Origin: Sneathiella chungangensis
Lineage (GTDB): Bacteria; Pseudomonadota; Alphaproteobacteria; Sneathiellales; Sneathiellaceae
Direction: 5' to 3'
NCBI RefSeq assembly: GCF_009882935.1
Contig: NZ_WTVA01000004.1
Span: 124,001-188,000 of the forward strand
DNA length: 64,000 bases
Shown: piece by piece, positions 1 to 9,595 of the stretch
Numbering within the stretch: the stretch's first letter is position 1
Layout of the letters: every line of letters begins with the position of its first letter
Notes under the pieces: model-generated
Databases searched by the model: none
Seen by the model: the letters and a program-made list of their open reading frames with translations, nothing else
Told to the model about the DNA's origin: nothing
Position numbers and translations under genes: made by a program

Positions 1-1440
1 GATGCCAAACCGGTTGCGATCATTGCGGCGTCCTGCGGATTGGAGCCGGGACGGACGATCGCCTATAAGCCGCTGATCGACGGTGCGATTGATATGTCCG
101 CGCATAAACCGAAAAGCGTTATCATTCTGCAGCGCCCCGAATGTGAGGCGGAGATGACCCCGGGCCGCGATCATGACTGGCGCGAACTGGAGGCGGCGGC
201 CGCCCCCGTTCCCTGCACGCCGGTTTTGGCGACCGACCCGCTATATATTCTGTATACCTCCGGCACGACAGGCGTTCCGAAGGGGGTGGTCCGCGATAAC
301 GGCGGTCATGCTGTGGCGCTCCGCTGGTCGATGAAGCATGTCTATAATATCAACCCCGGCGAGGTTTTCTGGGCCGCTTCCGATGTCGGCTGGGTTGTCG
401 GTCATTCCTACATTGTCTATGCGCCTCTCCTGCATGGTTGCACGACGATCATGTTCGAAGGCAAGCCCGTGGGCACGCCGGACGCGGGCACTTTCTGGCG
501 CGTGATCCAGGACCATAAGGTAAAAGCGCTATTCACGGCGCCGACGGCCTTTCGTGCCATCCGCCAGCAGGATCCTGAGGGGGAGTTCATCGCCAAATAT
601 GATTTCAGCGATTTTGACACGCTGTTTCTCGCCGGCGAAAGGGCCGACCCGGATACCATTATCTGGGCACAGGATCAGCTGAAAGTCCCGGTTATCGATC
701 ATTGGTGGCAAACGGAAACCGGCTGGGCGATTGGCGCGAATTGCATGGGATACGGCATGAAGCCCGTAAAGCTCGGCAGTCCGACGCTGCCGGTTCCGGG
801 CTATGACATCCGCATCATCAATGAAGAGGATGGCAAGACCGAGATGAAGCGCGGCGAAATCGGAGTGATCGCCGTGAAACTGCCGCTTCCGCCGGGCTCG
901 CTTCCGACACTCTGGCAGAACGATGAGGGCTTCTTCAAATCCTATATGGCGGATATTCCCGGTTACTATAAGACCGGGGATGCCGGATATATCGATGAGG
1001 ATGGCTATCTCTTCATCATGGCGCGGACTGACGATATCATCAATGTCGCTGGGCATCGCCTTTCTACGGGCGGAATGGAAGAAGTCCTGGCGAGCCATCG
1101 CGACGTTGCGGAATGCGCAGTGATCGGGATTCAGGACAAGCTGAAGGGCCAGATTCCGATGGGGTTTGTCGTGCTGAACGCCGGCGTCAATCGGCCCGCC
1201 GGAGAGATCGAGAAAGAACTCGTCGCGCTGGTGCGCGAGAAAATCGGTCCTGTCGCCGCCTTCAAGATCGCTTTGATCGTGAAGCGGCTCCCGAAAACGC
1301 GGTCCGGCAAGATATTGCGCGGGGTCATGCGGAAAATTGCAGATGGGGAAGCCTATAACGCACCGGCGACGATCGATGATCCGGCAATTCTAACGGAAAT
1401 CACTGAAGTTCTTGCGGCGGCGGGATATCCTGCGAAATAG
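1..1440 (+). CDS. prpE: Propionyl-CoA synthetase, 3' part (5' end outside window)
   Basis: Activates propionate with ATP and CoA through an acyl-adenylate. The reading frame is open from base 1, so the visible 479 residues are the C-terminal three quarters of a roughly 630-residue protein. The P-loop-like adenylation motif YTSGTTGVPKG is present, followed by the ASDVGWVVGHSY and WWQTETGW segments usual for PrpE/Acs enzymes. The C-terminal KTRSGKILRG carries the lysine that acts in adenylation. An SDR gene follows 16 bp downstream and may be cotranscribed. PrpE fits better than acetyl-CoA synthetase because of the AASCGLEPGR opening and the wording around the core motifs, but short-chain specificity cannot be proven from sequence. 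Confidence 0.9.
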   Translation, partial: DAKPVAIIAASCGLEPGRTIAYKPLIDGAIDMSAHKPKSVIILQRPECEAEMTPGRDHDWRELEAAAAPVPCTPVLATDPLYILYTSGTTGVPKGVVRDNGGHAVALRWSMKHVYNINPGEVFWAASDVGWVVGHSYIVYAPLLHGCTTIMFEGKPVGTPDAGTFWRVIQDHKVKALFTAPTAFRAIRQQDPEGEFIAKYDFSDFDTLFLAGERADPDTIIWAQDQLKVPVIDHWWQTETGWAIGANCMGYGMKPVKLGSPTLPVPGYDIRIINEEDGKTEMKRGEIGVIAVKLPLPPGSLPTLWQNDEGFFKSYMADIPGYYKTGDAGYIDEDGYLFIMARTDDIINVAGHRLSTGGMEEVLASHRDVAECAVIGIQDKLKGQIPMGFVVLNAGVNRPAGEIEKELVALVREKIGPVAAFKIALIVKRLPKTRSGKILRGVMRKIADGEAYNAPATIDDPAILTEITEVLAAAGYPAK

Positions 1441-1456
1441 AGAGTTGGAGGCATCA

Positions 1457-2227
1457 ATGCGGTTGAAAAACAAAGTCGCGATCGTTACAGGAGCGGCGCA
1501 GGGCATCGGGTTTAGCGTTGCGGAACTTTTCCTGCGTGAAGGAGCTGTTGTTTACCTTGCAGATGTAAATAGCGATGCAGTCGCCGCCGCGGCGGCGAAG
1601 CTTGGCGGTTCGGCTATTGCCAAATCCTGCGATGTCTCCAAAAAAGCAGCCTGCAGTCAACTGGTTGAAGACGTCATGAAAGAGCAGGGGCATCTGGATA
1701 TTCTGGTCAACAACGCCGGAATTCTTCGCACCGGTGACGTGCTGGAGATTTCGGAAGAGGATTTCGACGCGGTTCTGGGTGTCAATCTCAAGGGGGCATT
1801 TCTATTGAGCCAGGCGGCGGGCAAGGTCATGGTCGACCAGGAAACCGGCGGCAGTATCATTAATATGTCGTCGGTCAATGCCCTCCTCACGATCCCCAAC
1901 ATTCTCCCCTACAACGTCTCCAAGGGAGGGTTGAACCAGCTTACAAGAGTGATGGCGGTCGCGCTCGCGCAGAGGGGCGTCCGCGTGAACGGCGTCGGCC
2001 CCGGATCGATCGCGACAGAAATGCTGGAAAAGGTAATGGAGGATGACGCGGCCCGTCATGCAATCCTGTCACGTACGCCGATGGGCCGGACGGGTACGCC
2101 GGAAGAGATTGCTAGGGTTGCACTCTTCCTTGCTTCGGAAGATAGTTCCTACGTTACCGGGCAGATAATTTATGCCGATGGCGGGCGCCTCGGCCTCAAC
2201 TATACCTCGCCGGTTCCCGCTGCCTGA
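1457..2227 (+). CDS. SDR-family NAD(P)-dependent oxidoreductase
   Basis: Classical short-chain dehydrogenase of 256 residues. The cofactor motif TGAAQGIG lies at residues 11-18, NNAG at about 85-88, and the catalytic Ser ~139, Tyr152 and Lys156 (YNVSK) are all present. The C-terminal YVTGQIIYADGG is typical of the family. An in-frame ATG 45 bp upstream lies inside prpE. I choose ATG 1457 because GGAG sits 8 bp before it. The gene follows prpE closely, so a role with an acyl-CoA or hydroxy-acid intermediate is possible. The substrate is unknown. Confidence 0.88.
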   Translation: MRLKNKVAIVTGAAQGIGFSVAELFLREGAVVYLADVNSDAVAAAAAKLGGSAIAKSCDVSKKAACSQLVEDVMKEQGHLDILVNNAGILRTGDVLEISEEDFDAVLGVNLKGAFLLSQAAGKVMVDQETGGSIINMSSVNALLTIPNILPYNVSKGGLNQLTRVMAVALAQRGVRVNGVGPGSIATEMLEKVMEDDAARHAILSRTPMGRTGTPEEIARVALFLASEDSSYVTGQIIYADGGRLGLNYTSPVPAA

Positions 2228-2239
2228 GACGGGATTGTC

Positions 2240-2725
2240 CTAGATCGCTGCCTTGGCGGCGGCGAGGGCGCTCAGGATCGGCTCCGCCTTGGGATCGCTG
2301 TCATTCTTGATGCGGTTGGCGGTGACATAGCTCAAAAGGTCGAGATGTACGCGGATAAGCGGCAGGTTAAGGGATGCCGTCTCGATCTCCTTGTGGGTGA
2401 GACCGCAGATGCCTGCCCCGATCGTTCCCATGATAGGATAGTCGAAGGACCCGCCCAAACCCTTGAGGTCATGACCGTGGCGGAACAGGTCGGCCTGGGC
2501 CGTTTCGTCGCCCGCACCCGTCTCCAGCTGGCCCAGCGACTTTTCTATCGCGTCAATCATGGGCGGAATGCTCGAAAGGAAATCCTCGGTCAGCGCCGAC
2601 ATTTTCTTCGCCATCCGCTTTTCGATTTCCGCAAGCGACAAACCGCCCTTGGTGGTCACCTTGCTTTGCAGTTTCTGGACGGGGTGATGGATTTCATATC
2701 CGTCCATTTCGACTATTTTCGTCAT
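2240..2725 (-). CDS. HPt-domain phosphotransfer protein
   Basis: A 161-residue protein whose second half looks like a histidine-containing phosphotransfer domain. HGHDLKGLGGSF places the likely phospho-accepting histidine at residue 85, in the usual H-x-LKG context. HPt proteins pass phosphate between receiver domains. It lies 21 bp downstream of a CheY-like receiver gene on the same strand and is probably cotranscribed with it. GAGGG precedes the ATG. No kinase gene is nearby, so the phosphate donor must be encoded elsewhere. The N-terminal 40 residues have no domain I recognise. Confidence 0.8.
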   Translation of the reverse strand: MTKIVEMDGYEIHHPVQKLQSKVTTKGGLSLAEIEKRMAKKMSALTEDFLSSIPPMIDAIEKSLGQLETGAGDETAQADLFRHGHDLKGLGGSFDYPIMGTIGAGICGLTHKEIETASLNLPLIRVHLDLLSYVTANRIKNDSDPKAEPILSALAAAKAAI

Positions 2726-2746
2726 TTTCTGCCCTCTTGCGGTAAG

Positions 2747-3232
2747 TTATTTCCGCCGTTCCATGCCTTCATAGCCGCGCATCGCGCGCCGCCGATCCGG
2801 TCCGATATAAGTTGATGCCTTGATAAAAGGGCGCGGATTTTCGACCATCCAGACCATGCGGTCATGCAAGGACCCGACGGAAACGGGTTTTGCGAGGAAC
2901 TCGGTTGCGCCAGCGTCGCGCGCAGCCAGCACGTCCTTGATATTGGTCTGGCCGGAAAGAACAAGGATCGGCGTATAGCGATCGACGCCATGTTCTCCCT
3001 GGCGAATGCGGCGGATCAATTCCAGGCCATTTTCGGGATTTAAGGAAAGGTCGGTGATGATGAGATCCGGCGGCTCCTCACGCATTTCCTCGAAGCAACT
3101 TTCCGCGTCGAAACAGCCTCGCGAATTGACAATATTCATTGCCAACAACAGATTCTTGATGAGCGCATGCATGTTCTTGTTGTCGTCAACAAAAATGATA
3201 TCCAGATTCCTGAAATTGTAGTAATTCGACAT
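2747..3232 (-). CDS. CheY-like response regulator with short basic tail
   Basis: Single receiver domain of 161 residues. The acidic pair D16-D17, the likely phosphorylation site D61 (LIITDLS), S93 and K116 (AKPVS) make a complete active site. No DNA-binding or enzymatic output domain follows, only a tail of about 30 residues containing YIGPDRRR and ending in basic residues. That tail motif is common in alphaproteobacterial single-domain regulators. The HPt gene directly downstream is the obvious phosphotransfer partner. Output is probably through protein-protein contact. Start ATG 3232; the ribosome site is weak. Confidence 0.85.
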   Translation of the reverse strand: MSNYYNFRNLDIIFVDDNKNMHALIKNLLLAMNIVNSRGCFDAESCFEEMREEPPDLIITDLSLNPENGLELIRRIRQGEHGVDRYTPILVLSGQTNIKDVLAARDAGATEFLAKPVSVGSLHDRMVWMVENPRPFIKASTYIGPDRRRAMRGYEGMERRK

Positions 3233-3398
3233 CCAACCAACTTTTAACTCTGTATTTCGCTCTAACTGTTTATATTTATAAAAAATTAGCCATAATTTCC
3301 TAACATTTCATAAAGCTGCGCTTAGAAAATGGCTGTTATTGGATGAAAAGCCGGACAAATGCCGCACCATTGGGAACTTAATGTAACAGGAGGGAAAT

Positions 3399-3785
3399 TT
3401 GCCGAAAGCGATTGACATAGAAGCCGCCTTGAAAGGGCTGGCGCGGCTCAGAAACCGCGGTCCCGAGACCGCGCCGGAGGATGAAGAACCTGCGTTTGCA
3501 ACACTTGAAAAATTTGGAAATGGCGCGGTTTTCACCGGAAGCTTTGACGGCAGCAGCCCTTGGGAGCGGCATCGGGGCGGCGATGAACTCGTCCATATTT
3601 TGAAGGGCGAGACGCAATTAACGATCCTGTCCGGAGAGTCGGAGGATATTCTGACGTTAAAAGCCGGAATGCTGACGGTCGTGCCGCAAGGGTGCTGGCA
3701 TCGTTTTCAGGCGCCGAATGGCGTCACAGTCCTGACGGTGACACCGCAGCCGACGGACCATTCGACCGCGAGAGATCCGCGTTAA
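3399..3785 (+). CDS. Small cupin-domain protein
   Basis: A 128-residue single-domain cupin. The first cupin motif is seen as WERHRGGDELVHILKGE (residues about 55-72) and the second around PQGCWHRF. The histidines and glutamate or aspartate that usually bind metal are largely kept. Start is TTG 3399, chosen because a near-perfect AGGAGG lies 6 bp upstream and no ATG fits. Function is unknown: such proteins can be isomerases, dioxygenases or sugar- or ligand-binding proteins. It stands alone and converges with greA at a shared terminator. Confidence 0.8.
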   Translation: MPKAIDIEAALKGLARLRNRGPETAPEDEEPAFATLEKFGNGAVFTGSFDGSSPWERHRGGDELVHILKGETQLTILSGESEDILTLKAGMLTVVPQGCWHRFQAPNGVTVLTVTPQPTDHSTARDPR

Positions 3786-3803
3786 ATCCTCACCTAGGAC
3801 CAT

Positions 3804-3839
3804 AAAAAAGCCCTTGAGCGGAAGCACAAGGGCTTTTTC
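3804..3839. terminator. Bidirectional terminator between cupin gene and greA
   Basis: A GC-rich stem (AAGCCCTTG / CAAGGGCTT) with a 10-nt loop is flanked by an A-run on the left and a T-run on the right. It can end transcription from the cupin gene and from greA, which converge here. Confidence 0.85.
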
Positions 3840-3853
3840 AGCGAATAACAACG

Positions 3854-4330
3854 TCAACCCGAATAGCTGACTTCAATCACTTCATAGGCTTTGGATCCGC
3901 CGGGTGTCATCACCTCGATGCTGTCTCCCTGTTCCTTGCCGATCAGCGCACGGGCCAGCGGTGCGGTAATCGACAGGCGGCCTTCCTCAATATTGCTTTC
4001 GTCCTCGCCGACGATCTGATAGCTCGTTTCCTCGTCGGTGTCTTCGTCGGCAAGCAGAATGGTCGCGCCGAACTTGATCTGGCGGCCGGAAATAGAGGCC
4101 ACATCTATGACTTCCGCCCGCCCGAGTTTGTCCTGCAGTTCCGCAATGCGGCCCTCGATGTGAGACTGCTGCTCTTTCGCGGCATGATATTCGGCATTCT
4201 CCGAAAGATCCCCATGCTCACGCGCGGTCGCAATCGCCTGGATCACCGCCGGGCGAGCCGTCGATTTCAATTCTTTCAGTTCTTTTTCCAGCCGCGCATA
4301 GCCCGCGGCCGTCATTGGTAGTCTTTCCAT
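3854..4330 (-). CDS. greA: Transcription elongation factor GreA
   Basis: Rescues backtracked RNA polymerase by stimulating cleavage of the nascent transcript. The 158-residue length is exactly that of the family. The N-terminal coiled coil carries the [13 protein letters not shown] tip motif with the acidic residues inserted into the polymerase secondary channel. The C-terminal FKBP-like domain ends in [13 protein letters not shown]. It follows carB on the same strand with about 95 bp between them, so it may have its own promoter or be read through from carAB. Confidence 0.97.
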   Translation of the reverse strand: MERLPMTAAGYARLEKELKELKSTARPAVIQAIATAREHGDLSENAEYHAAKEQQSHIEGRIAELQDKLGRAEVIDVASISGRQIKFGATILLADEDTDEETSYQIVGEDESNIEEGRLSITAPLARALIGKEQGDSIEVMTPGGSKAYEVIEVSYSG

Positions 4331-4425
4331 TTGAAATCTCGATTACGTCGTTTTGCAAAAATTACGTTTTTCGCCACTCGCAAAAGTCGCCTTGACTATA
4401 GTCTCATGGGTAGCTTGTCAAGAAA

Positions 4426-7400
4426 TTAAGAATAGGATTGAAGGGATTTGACTTCAAGGGTCCCCGTCATAATTTTCTCAATTGCCTGCACCGTCGCATA
4501 GGCGCCGGCGACTGTCGTCGAGTAGGGCGTTTTCATGACCAGAGCGGTATGACGGATATCATAACTGTCACGCAGCGCCTGGGCACCTTCGGTCGTATTG
4601 AAGACCAACGCGATGTCACCGTTTTTCATGGTATCGACGATGTTCGGCCGACCTTCCATGACCTTGTTGACCCGGGTGACCGCAAGGCCCTGGTCGCTAA
4701 GATATTTAGCCGTTCCCCCCGTCGATACAACCTTGAATCCAAGGTCGATCAGCTTGGCGACCGCATCCTTGATCGGTTCCTTGTCGAGATCTTTCACAGA
4801 AACGAAGACCGTTCCCGAGGTTGGCAGTTTTACGCCCGCGGCAATCTGGGATTTGAGAAAGGCGGCACCGAAATTGGTATCGATTCCCATAACCTCGCCA
4901 GTCGACCGCATTTCCGGACCCAGAACAACATCGACGCCAGGAAAGCGAGAAAACGGGAAAACGGCTTCCTTGACCGTCACATGGTTGAGCGTGCGGTATT
5001 CTAGGTTGAAGGAGGCTAGGCTTTCCCCGGCCATGACACGCGCAGCAATCTTCGCGATGGGATAATTAATGCTCTTGGCGACGAACGGAACGGTCCGGCT
5101 CGCCCGCGGGTTAACCTCGAGGATATAAATCACACCGCCTTTTACCGCGAACTGTACATTCATCAGCCCGACGACGTTGAGCGCTAGCGCGAGGGCCTCC
5201 GTTTGCCGTTTGATCTCGTCAATAATGTCGGCCGGCAGGGTATGGGGCGGCAGGGAGCAGGCGCTGTCGCCTGAATGGATGCCTGCCTCCTCAATATGCT
5301 CCATAATCCCGGCGACGAAGACGGTTTTGCCATCGCAAAGGCAATCGACGTCGACTTCGATGGCGTTCTGTAGATAGCCGTCGACCAGAACCGGATTATC
5401 GCCGGAGACAATTACCGCTTCGCGCATATAGCGATCGAGCGAGTCTCCATCGCGCACAATTTCCATCCCGCGACCACCCAGAACATAAGACGGCCGGACA
5501 ACGACCGGATATCCGATCCTTTCGGCAATATCGAATGCTTCGCTGACGGAACGCGCAATCCCGTTCTCAGGCTGTTTGAGGTCGAGTTTGTGTAGAAGCT
5601 GCTGAAATCTCTCCCGGTCTTCGGCAAGGTCGATCGCGTCCGGCGAGGTGCCCAGAATGGGAACGCCGGCCGCTTCCAGCCCTGCCGCCAGCTTAAGCGG
5701 TGTCTGGCCGCCGAACTGGACGATGACCCCATGGAGCGTGCCCTTGGACTGTTCCTTGCGGATGATCGCGAGGGTATCCTCGACCGTCAGCGGTTCGAAA
5801 TACAATCGGTCCGAGGTGTCATAGTCTGTGGAAACCGTCTCCGGGTTGCAGTTGACCATGATGGTCTCATAACCCGCTTCGGAAAGTGCATAAGCGGCGT
5901 GAACGCAGCAATAATCAAACTCGATGCCTTGGCCGATCCGGTTGGGGCCGCCGCCGAGAATAACGATCTTCCGGGCGTCTGTCGGTTCCGCCTCGCACAT
6001 CGCCTCATCCCATTCATTGCCTTCATAGGTCGAATACATGTAAGGCGTCTGCGAGGGAAACTCCCCGGCGCAGGTGTCGATGCGTTTGTAAACCGGCTCA
6101 ATTCCGAACTTCTTGCGCGCTGCCAGCACATGCTCTTCGCGGGTGTCGGCGAGATCGGCCAGGCGACGGTCGCTAAACCCCATGGATTTAAGTGCAAGAA
6201 GACCCCCTTTGGTCGTCGGGATGCCGCCTGTGCGCACGGCGGTCTCCATCTCGACGATGGATTCGATCTGGGCGAGGAACCAGGGCTCGTACTTGCTGGC
6301 GGTCTGAATTTCCTCAAGGGTGAGGCCTTCCCGAAATGCCTGCGCGATGTTCAGCAGGCGCTCAGGTGTCGGCTGCGCAAGGATCGCCTGAATACGCTGC
6401 TTGTCGACATGCTGCTCGCCATGGCCGCTGAAATTCTGTTCATTGAGCCCGGACAGTCCCGTTTCTAGGGAACGCAGGGCTTTTTGCAAGCTTTCGGCAA
6501 AAGTCCGTCCAATGGCCATGGCCTCGCCGACGGATTTCATTGCCGTGCCGAGCTTGGCCTCGGCGCCCGGGAATTTTTCAAAGGTGAAGCGCGGAATCTT
6601 GGTTACGACATAGTCGATCGTCGGCTCGAAAGAGGCCGGCGTGACGCCGGTAATATCATTGTCCAGCTCGTCCAGCGTATATCCGACTGCAAGCTTTGCT
6701 GCGATTTTTGCGATGGGGAAACCCGTCGCCTTGGACGCCAGCGCGCTGGAGCGGGAAACGCGGGGGTTCATCTCAATAATGATGAGGCGACCGTTCTCCG
6801 GATTGACGGCAAATTGCACGTTTGATCCGCCGGTTTCTACCCCGATTTCCCGCAGCACGGCAATCGAGGCATTCCGCATGATCTGGTATTCTTTATCGGT
6901 GAGAGTCAGCGCCGGGGCAACCGTGATGGAATCCCCCGTATGCACGCCCATCGGATCGACATTCTCAATGGAGCAGATGATTATGCAGTTGTCCGCCTTG
7001 TCGCGGATCACCTCCATCTCATATTCCTTCCAGCCGACAATGCTCTCTTCGACCAGCACTTCGGTAGTGGGGGAGGCATCGAGACCTCCGGTGACAATTT
7101 CCTCAAACTCTTCGCGGTTATAGGCGATCCCGCCGCCTGTTCCGCCCAGGGTGAAAGACGGGCGGATAATGCAGGGAAGCTTGACCTCTTCCAATACTTT
7201 CCAGGCTTCCTCGAGGGTATGCGCAACGGCGCTCGCCGGCATATCAAGCCCGATTTTCAGCATCGCCGTGCGGAACTGGTCGCGGTCCTCCGCCTTCGCG
7301 ATGGCTTCCCGGTTGGCGCCGATAAGCTGCACACCGTGGCGGTCGAGTGCACCGCTTTCGGCGAGTGCGAGCGCGGTGTTTAGCGCCGTCTGCCCGCCCA

Positions 7401-7668
7401 TGGTTGGGAGGATGGCATCCGGCCGTTCCTTCTCGATGATCTTCTCGACAATTTCCGGAGTGATCGGTTCCACATAAGTGGCGTCGGCGAGGCCCGGATC
7501 GGTCATGATCGTCGCCGGGTTGGAGTTCACCAGGATAACGCGATAGCCTTCTTCCTTCAAGGCCTTACAGGCCTGGGTGCCGGAATAGTCGAACTCGCAG
7601 GCCTGGCCGATAATGATGGGCCCGGCGCCGATGATCATGATGGAATGGATATCGGTACGTTTAGGCAT
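4426..7668 (-). CDS. carB: Carbamoyl-phosphate synthase, large subunit
   Basis: Makes carbamoyl phosphate from bicarbonate, ammonia (delivered by CarA) and two ATP, for arginine and pyrimidine synthesis. The 1080-residue length is normal. Two homologous ATP-grasp halves are visible, each opening with a nucleotide-loop signature ([21 protein letters not shown] and [19 protein letters not shown]) and containing the [18 protein letters not shown]-type motif. The C-terminal MGS-like allosteric domain begins near [15 protein letters not shown]. The start ATG lies within the last 8 bases of carA (ATGCCTAA), which indicates translational coupling. Confidence 0.98.
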   Translation of the reverse strand: MPKRTDIHSIMIIGAGPIIIGQACEFDYSGTQACKALKEEGYRVILVNSNPATIMTDPGLADATYVEPITPEIVEKIIEKERPDAILPTMGGQTALNTALALAESGALDRHGVQLIGANREAIAKAEDRDQFRTAMLKIGLDMPASAVAHTLEEAWKVLEEVKLPCIIRPSFTLGGTGGGIAYNREEFEEIVTGGLDASPTTEVLVEESIVGWKEYEMEVIRDKADNCIIICSIENVDPMGVHTGDSITVAPALTLTDKEYQIMRNASIAVLREIGVETGGSNVQFAVNPENGRLIIIEMNPRVSRSSALASKATGFPIAKIAAKLAVGYTLDELDNDITGVTPASFEPTIDYVVTKIPRFTFEKFPGAEAKLGTAMKSVGEAMAIGRTFAESLQKALRSLETGLSGLNEQNFSGHGEQHVDKQRIQAILAQPTPERLLNIAQAFREGLTLEEIQTASKYEPWFLAQIESIVEMETAVRTGGIPTTKGGLLALKSMGFSDRRLADLADTREEHVLAARKKFGIEPVYKRIDTCAGEFPSQTPYMYSTYEGNEWDEAMCEAEPTDARKIVILGGGPNRIGQGIEFDYCCVHAAYALSEAGYETIMVNCNPETVSTDYDTSDRLYFEPLTVEDTLAIIRKEQSKGTLHGVIVQFGGQTPLKLAAGLEAAGVPILGTSPDAIDLAEDRERFQQLLHKLDLKQPENGIARSVSEAFDIAERIGYPVVVRPSYVLGGRGMEIVRDGDSLDRYMREAVIVSGDNPVLVDGYLQNAIEVDVDCLCDGKTVFVAGIMEHIEEAGIHSGDSACSLPPHTLPADIIDEIKRQTEALALALNVVGLMNVQFAVKGGVIYILEVNPRASRTVPFVAKSINYPIAKIAARVMAGESLASFNLEYRTLNHVTVKEAVFPFSRFPGVDVVLGPEMRSTGEVMGIDTNFGAAFLKSQIAAGVKLPTSGTVFVSVKDLDKEPIKDAVAKLIDLGFKVVSTGGTAKYLSDQGLAVTRVNKVMEGRPNIVDTMKNGDIALVFNTTEGAQALRDSYDIRHTALVMKTPYSTTVAGAYATVQAIEKIMTGTLEVKSLQSYS

Positions 7669-8845
7669 TTTTTCTATCGACCAGATCTATGAACCGTTTG
7701 AAAAGATAGTAGCTGTCCTGCGGGCCCGGGCTCGCCTCGGGATGATACTGCACCGAGAAGACCGGCTTGCCGTCGATTTCAAGTCCCTCGACAACACCAT
7801 CGAAAAGGGACTTGTGAGTTTCCGTGACCCCGTCGGGCAGGCTTTCACGGGTGACAACGAAACCATGATTTTGCGAGGTGATCTCGACCTTCCCGGTCGT
7901 CAGATCCTTGACCGGCTGATTGGCGCCGCGATGCCCCTGATGCATTTTCTTGGTTTTCGCGCCAACCGCGAGCGCCAGCATCTGGTGACCGAGGCAAATT
8001 CCGAACGTCGGTATGCTGCTGTCGACACATTGCTGGATCACCGGCACAGCATACTCACCAGTCGCCGCCGGATCCCCGGGGCCGTTGGCAAGGAAGATCC
8101 CGTCTGGTTTAAATGCCATGATGTCATCGAAGGTGGCGGTTGCCGGCACGACGGTTACGCGGCAGCCGAGCTCCGCCAGGCAGCGGAGTATATTGCGCTT
8201 GACCCCGTAATCGACGGCGACGATATGGCGCGCCGGCGCGGTTTGTTCGCCGTAGCCCGAACCCATGGCCCAGCGGGTTTCCGTCCATTCGTAAGGTTCC
8301 TTGCAGGAAACTTCTTTGGCAAGGTCCATACCTTCCAGGCCGGGCCAGCTCGCGGCTTTCTCCGTGAGGGCGGGAATGTCAAACTTGCCGTCCTTGCTAT
8401 GGGCGATCACGCCGTTGGGGGCGCCGGACTTGCGGATGAAATGGGTCAGGCGCCGCGTATCGACGCCGGCGATGCCGATCAGGCCCCGGGATTTCAGCCA
8501 GTCGTCAAGCGGCCCGACCGCCCGCCAGTTGGCCGGGTCGGTAATGCTGGCCCGGATAATGAGGCCGGCTGCGGCGATGCCGGTCGTCTCAATATCCTCG
8601 TCATTGAACCCGACATTGCCGATATGGGGAAAGGTAAAGGTGATGAGCTGTCCGGCGAAGGACGGGTCGGTCAGGCTCTCCTGATAGCCGGTCATCGAGG
8701 TGTTGAAGCAGACTTCCCCGACGGTTTCACCCACGGCCCCAATGCCGAACCCGTGAAAAACGGTACCATCGCCCAGCACAAGAACCGCTGTCGCCGTCCG
8801 GTTGCTGTTCAGATCGACCGCGTCATCTTTGTTTGCATAAGACAT
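7661..8845 (-). CDS. carA: Carbamoyl-phosphate synthase, small (glutaminase) subunit
   Basis: Hydrolyses glutamine and channels ammonia to CarB. The 394 residues comprise the N-terminal CPSase small-subunit domain and a C-terminal class I glutamine amidotransferase domain. The nucleophile elbow is GICLGHQ, and [12 protein letters not shown] carries the catalytic His and Glu. It is first in the carAB operon and overlaps carB by 8 bp. The 220-bp region upstream, shared with the divergent YqeY-like gene, should hold the operon promoter. I see no clear leader peptide or attenuator there. Confidence 0.98.
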   Translation of the reverse strand: MSYANKDDAVDLNSNRTATAVLVLGDGTVFHGFGIGAVGETVGEVCFNTSMTGYQESLTDPSFAGQLITFTFPHIGNVGFNDEDIETTGIAAAGLIIRASITDPANWRAVGPLDDWLKSRGLIGIAGVDTRRLTHFIRKSGAPNGVIAHSKDGKFDIPALTEKAASWPGLEGMDLAKEVSCKEPYEWTETRWAMGSGYGEQTAPARHIVAVDYGVKRNILRCLAELGCRVTVVPATATFDDIMAFKPDGIFLANGPGDPAATGEYAVPVIQQCVDSSIPTFGICLGHQMLALAVGAKTKKMHQGHRGANQPVKDLTTGKVEITSQNHGFVVTRESLPDGVTETHKSLFDGVVEGLEIDGKPVFSVQYHPEASPGPQDSYYLFKRFIDLVDRKNA

Positions 8846-9065
8846 GATAATAGGGACCCTCTTGCGGTAGTTCCGCTGAGCCGAATTTCCTCTGGCCTGG
8901 TAGCTGAATATTGCGCAGCAACATAAGCAGTTTGCGCAGGCGCGTCAAGTTTTTCCACGCAAAAAAAACCCTTTAAAATCAACTGGTTAGAAAGAATTAT
9001 TGGTTTGCTATCAGGCGCGGTTTCAGCTAGTATTGCGCCTTTCTCCACAATAGATTCGGTTATTT

Positions 9066-9524
9066 ATGTTACGAAACGAAATAAAAGAGTCACTAAAAGA
9101 GGCAATGAAATCAAAGGATAAGCGGCGTATATCAACGCTTCGTCTGATCATTGCGACCCTGCAGGACCGGGATCTTGCGGCCCGCGACAAAGGCGCCGAA
9201 GGGGGAATCACGGATGACGAGATTCTGCAGATGCTGACAACCATGGTGCGGCAGCGCAAAGACTCCATAGCCGCTTATGAAAAAGGCGGGCGGGTTGATC
9301 TTGCCGCCTCTGAACAGGAGGAAATTGATATCATATCCGACTATCTCCCGAAGCAGTTTGACGAGGCGGAAACGCGCGCAGCCGTGGAGGAGGTTATCGC
9401 CGAAATCGAGGCGAAGGGTTTGAAGGATATGGGACGGACAATGGCGGAATTGAAAAATCGCTTCGCCGGACAAATGGATTTTTCAAAAGCGAGCGCTATT
9501 GTAAAGGACATGCTTGGCGCATGA
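9066..9524 (+). CDS. GatB/YqeY domain protein
   Basis: A 152-residue protein of the YqeY family, related to the tail domain of GatB in tRNA-dependent amidotransferases. The pattern of the N-terminal helical part (LRLIIATLQDRDLAARDKG) and the C-terminal GRTMAELKNRFAGQMDFSKAS-like end are characteristic. The exact role of free-standing YqeY proteins is not settled; a tRNA- or aminoacylation-related function is usually proposed. Its place between carA and dnaG is common in Alphaproteobacteria. Start ATG 9066. Confidence 0.9.
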   Translation: MLRNEIKESLKEAMKSKDKRRISTLRLIIATLQDRDLAARDKGAEGGITDDEILQMLTTMVRQRKDSIAAYEKGGRVDLAASEQEEIDIISDYLPKQFDEAETRAAVEEVIAEIEAKGLKDMGRTMAELKNRFAGQMDFSKASAIVKDMLGA

Positions 9525-9595
9525 GCCGGGCGGACGCGGGCCCGAAAGCCTGTAAAATAAAATTAACCGGTTAAATAGCAGGATTAGACGTAAGA

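Noticed and set aside
7613-8926. A 437-codon plus-strand frame opposite carA
   Set aside because: It lies entirely antisense to a certain gene, has no ribosome site and no recognisable domain.
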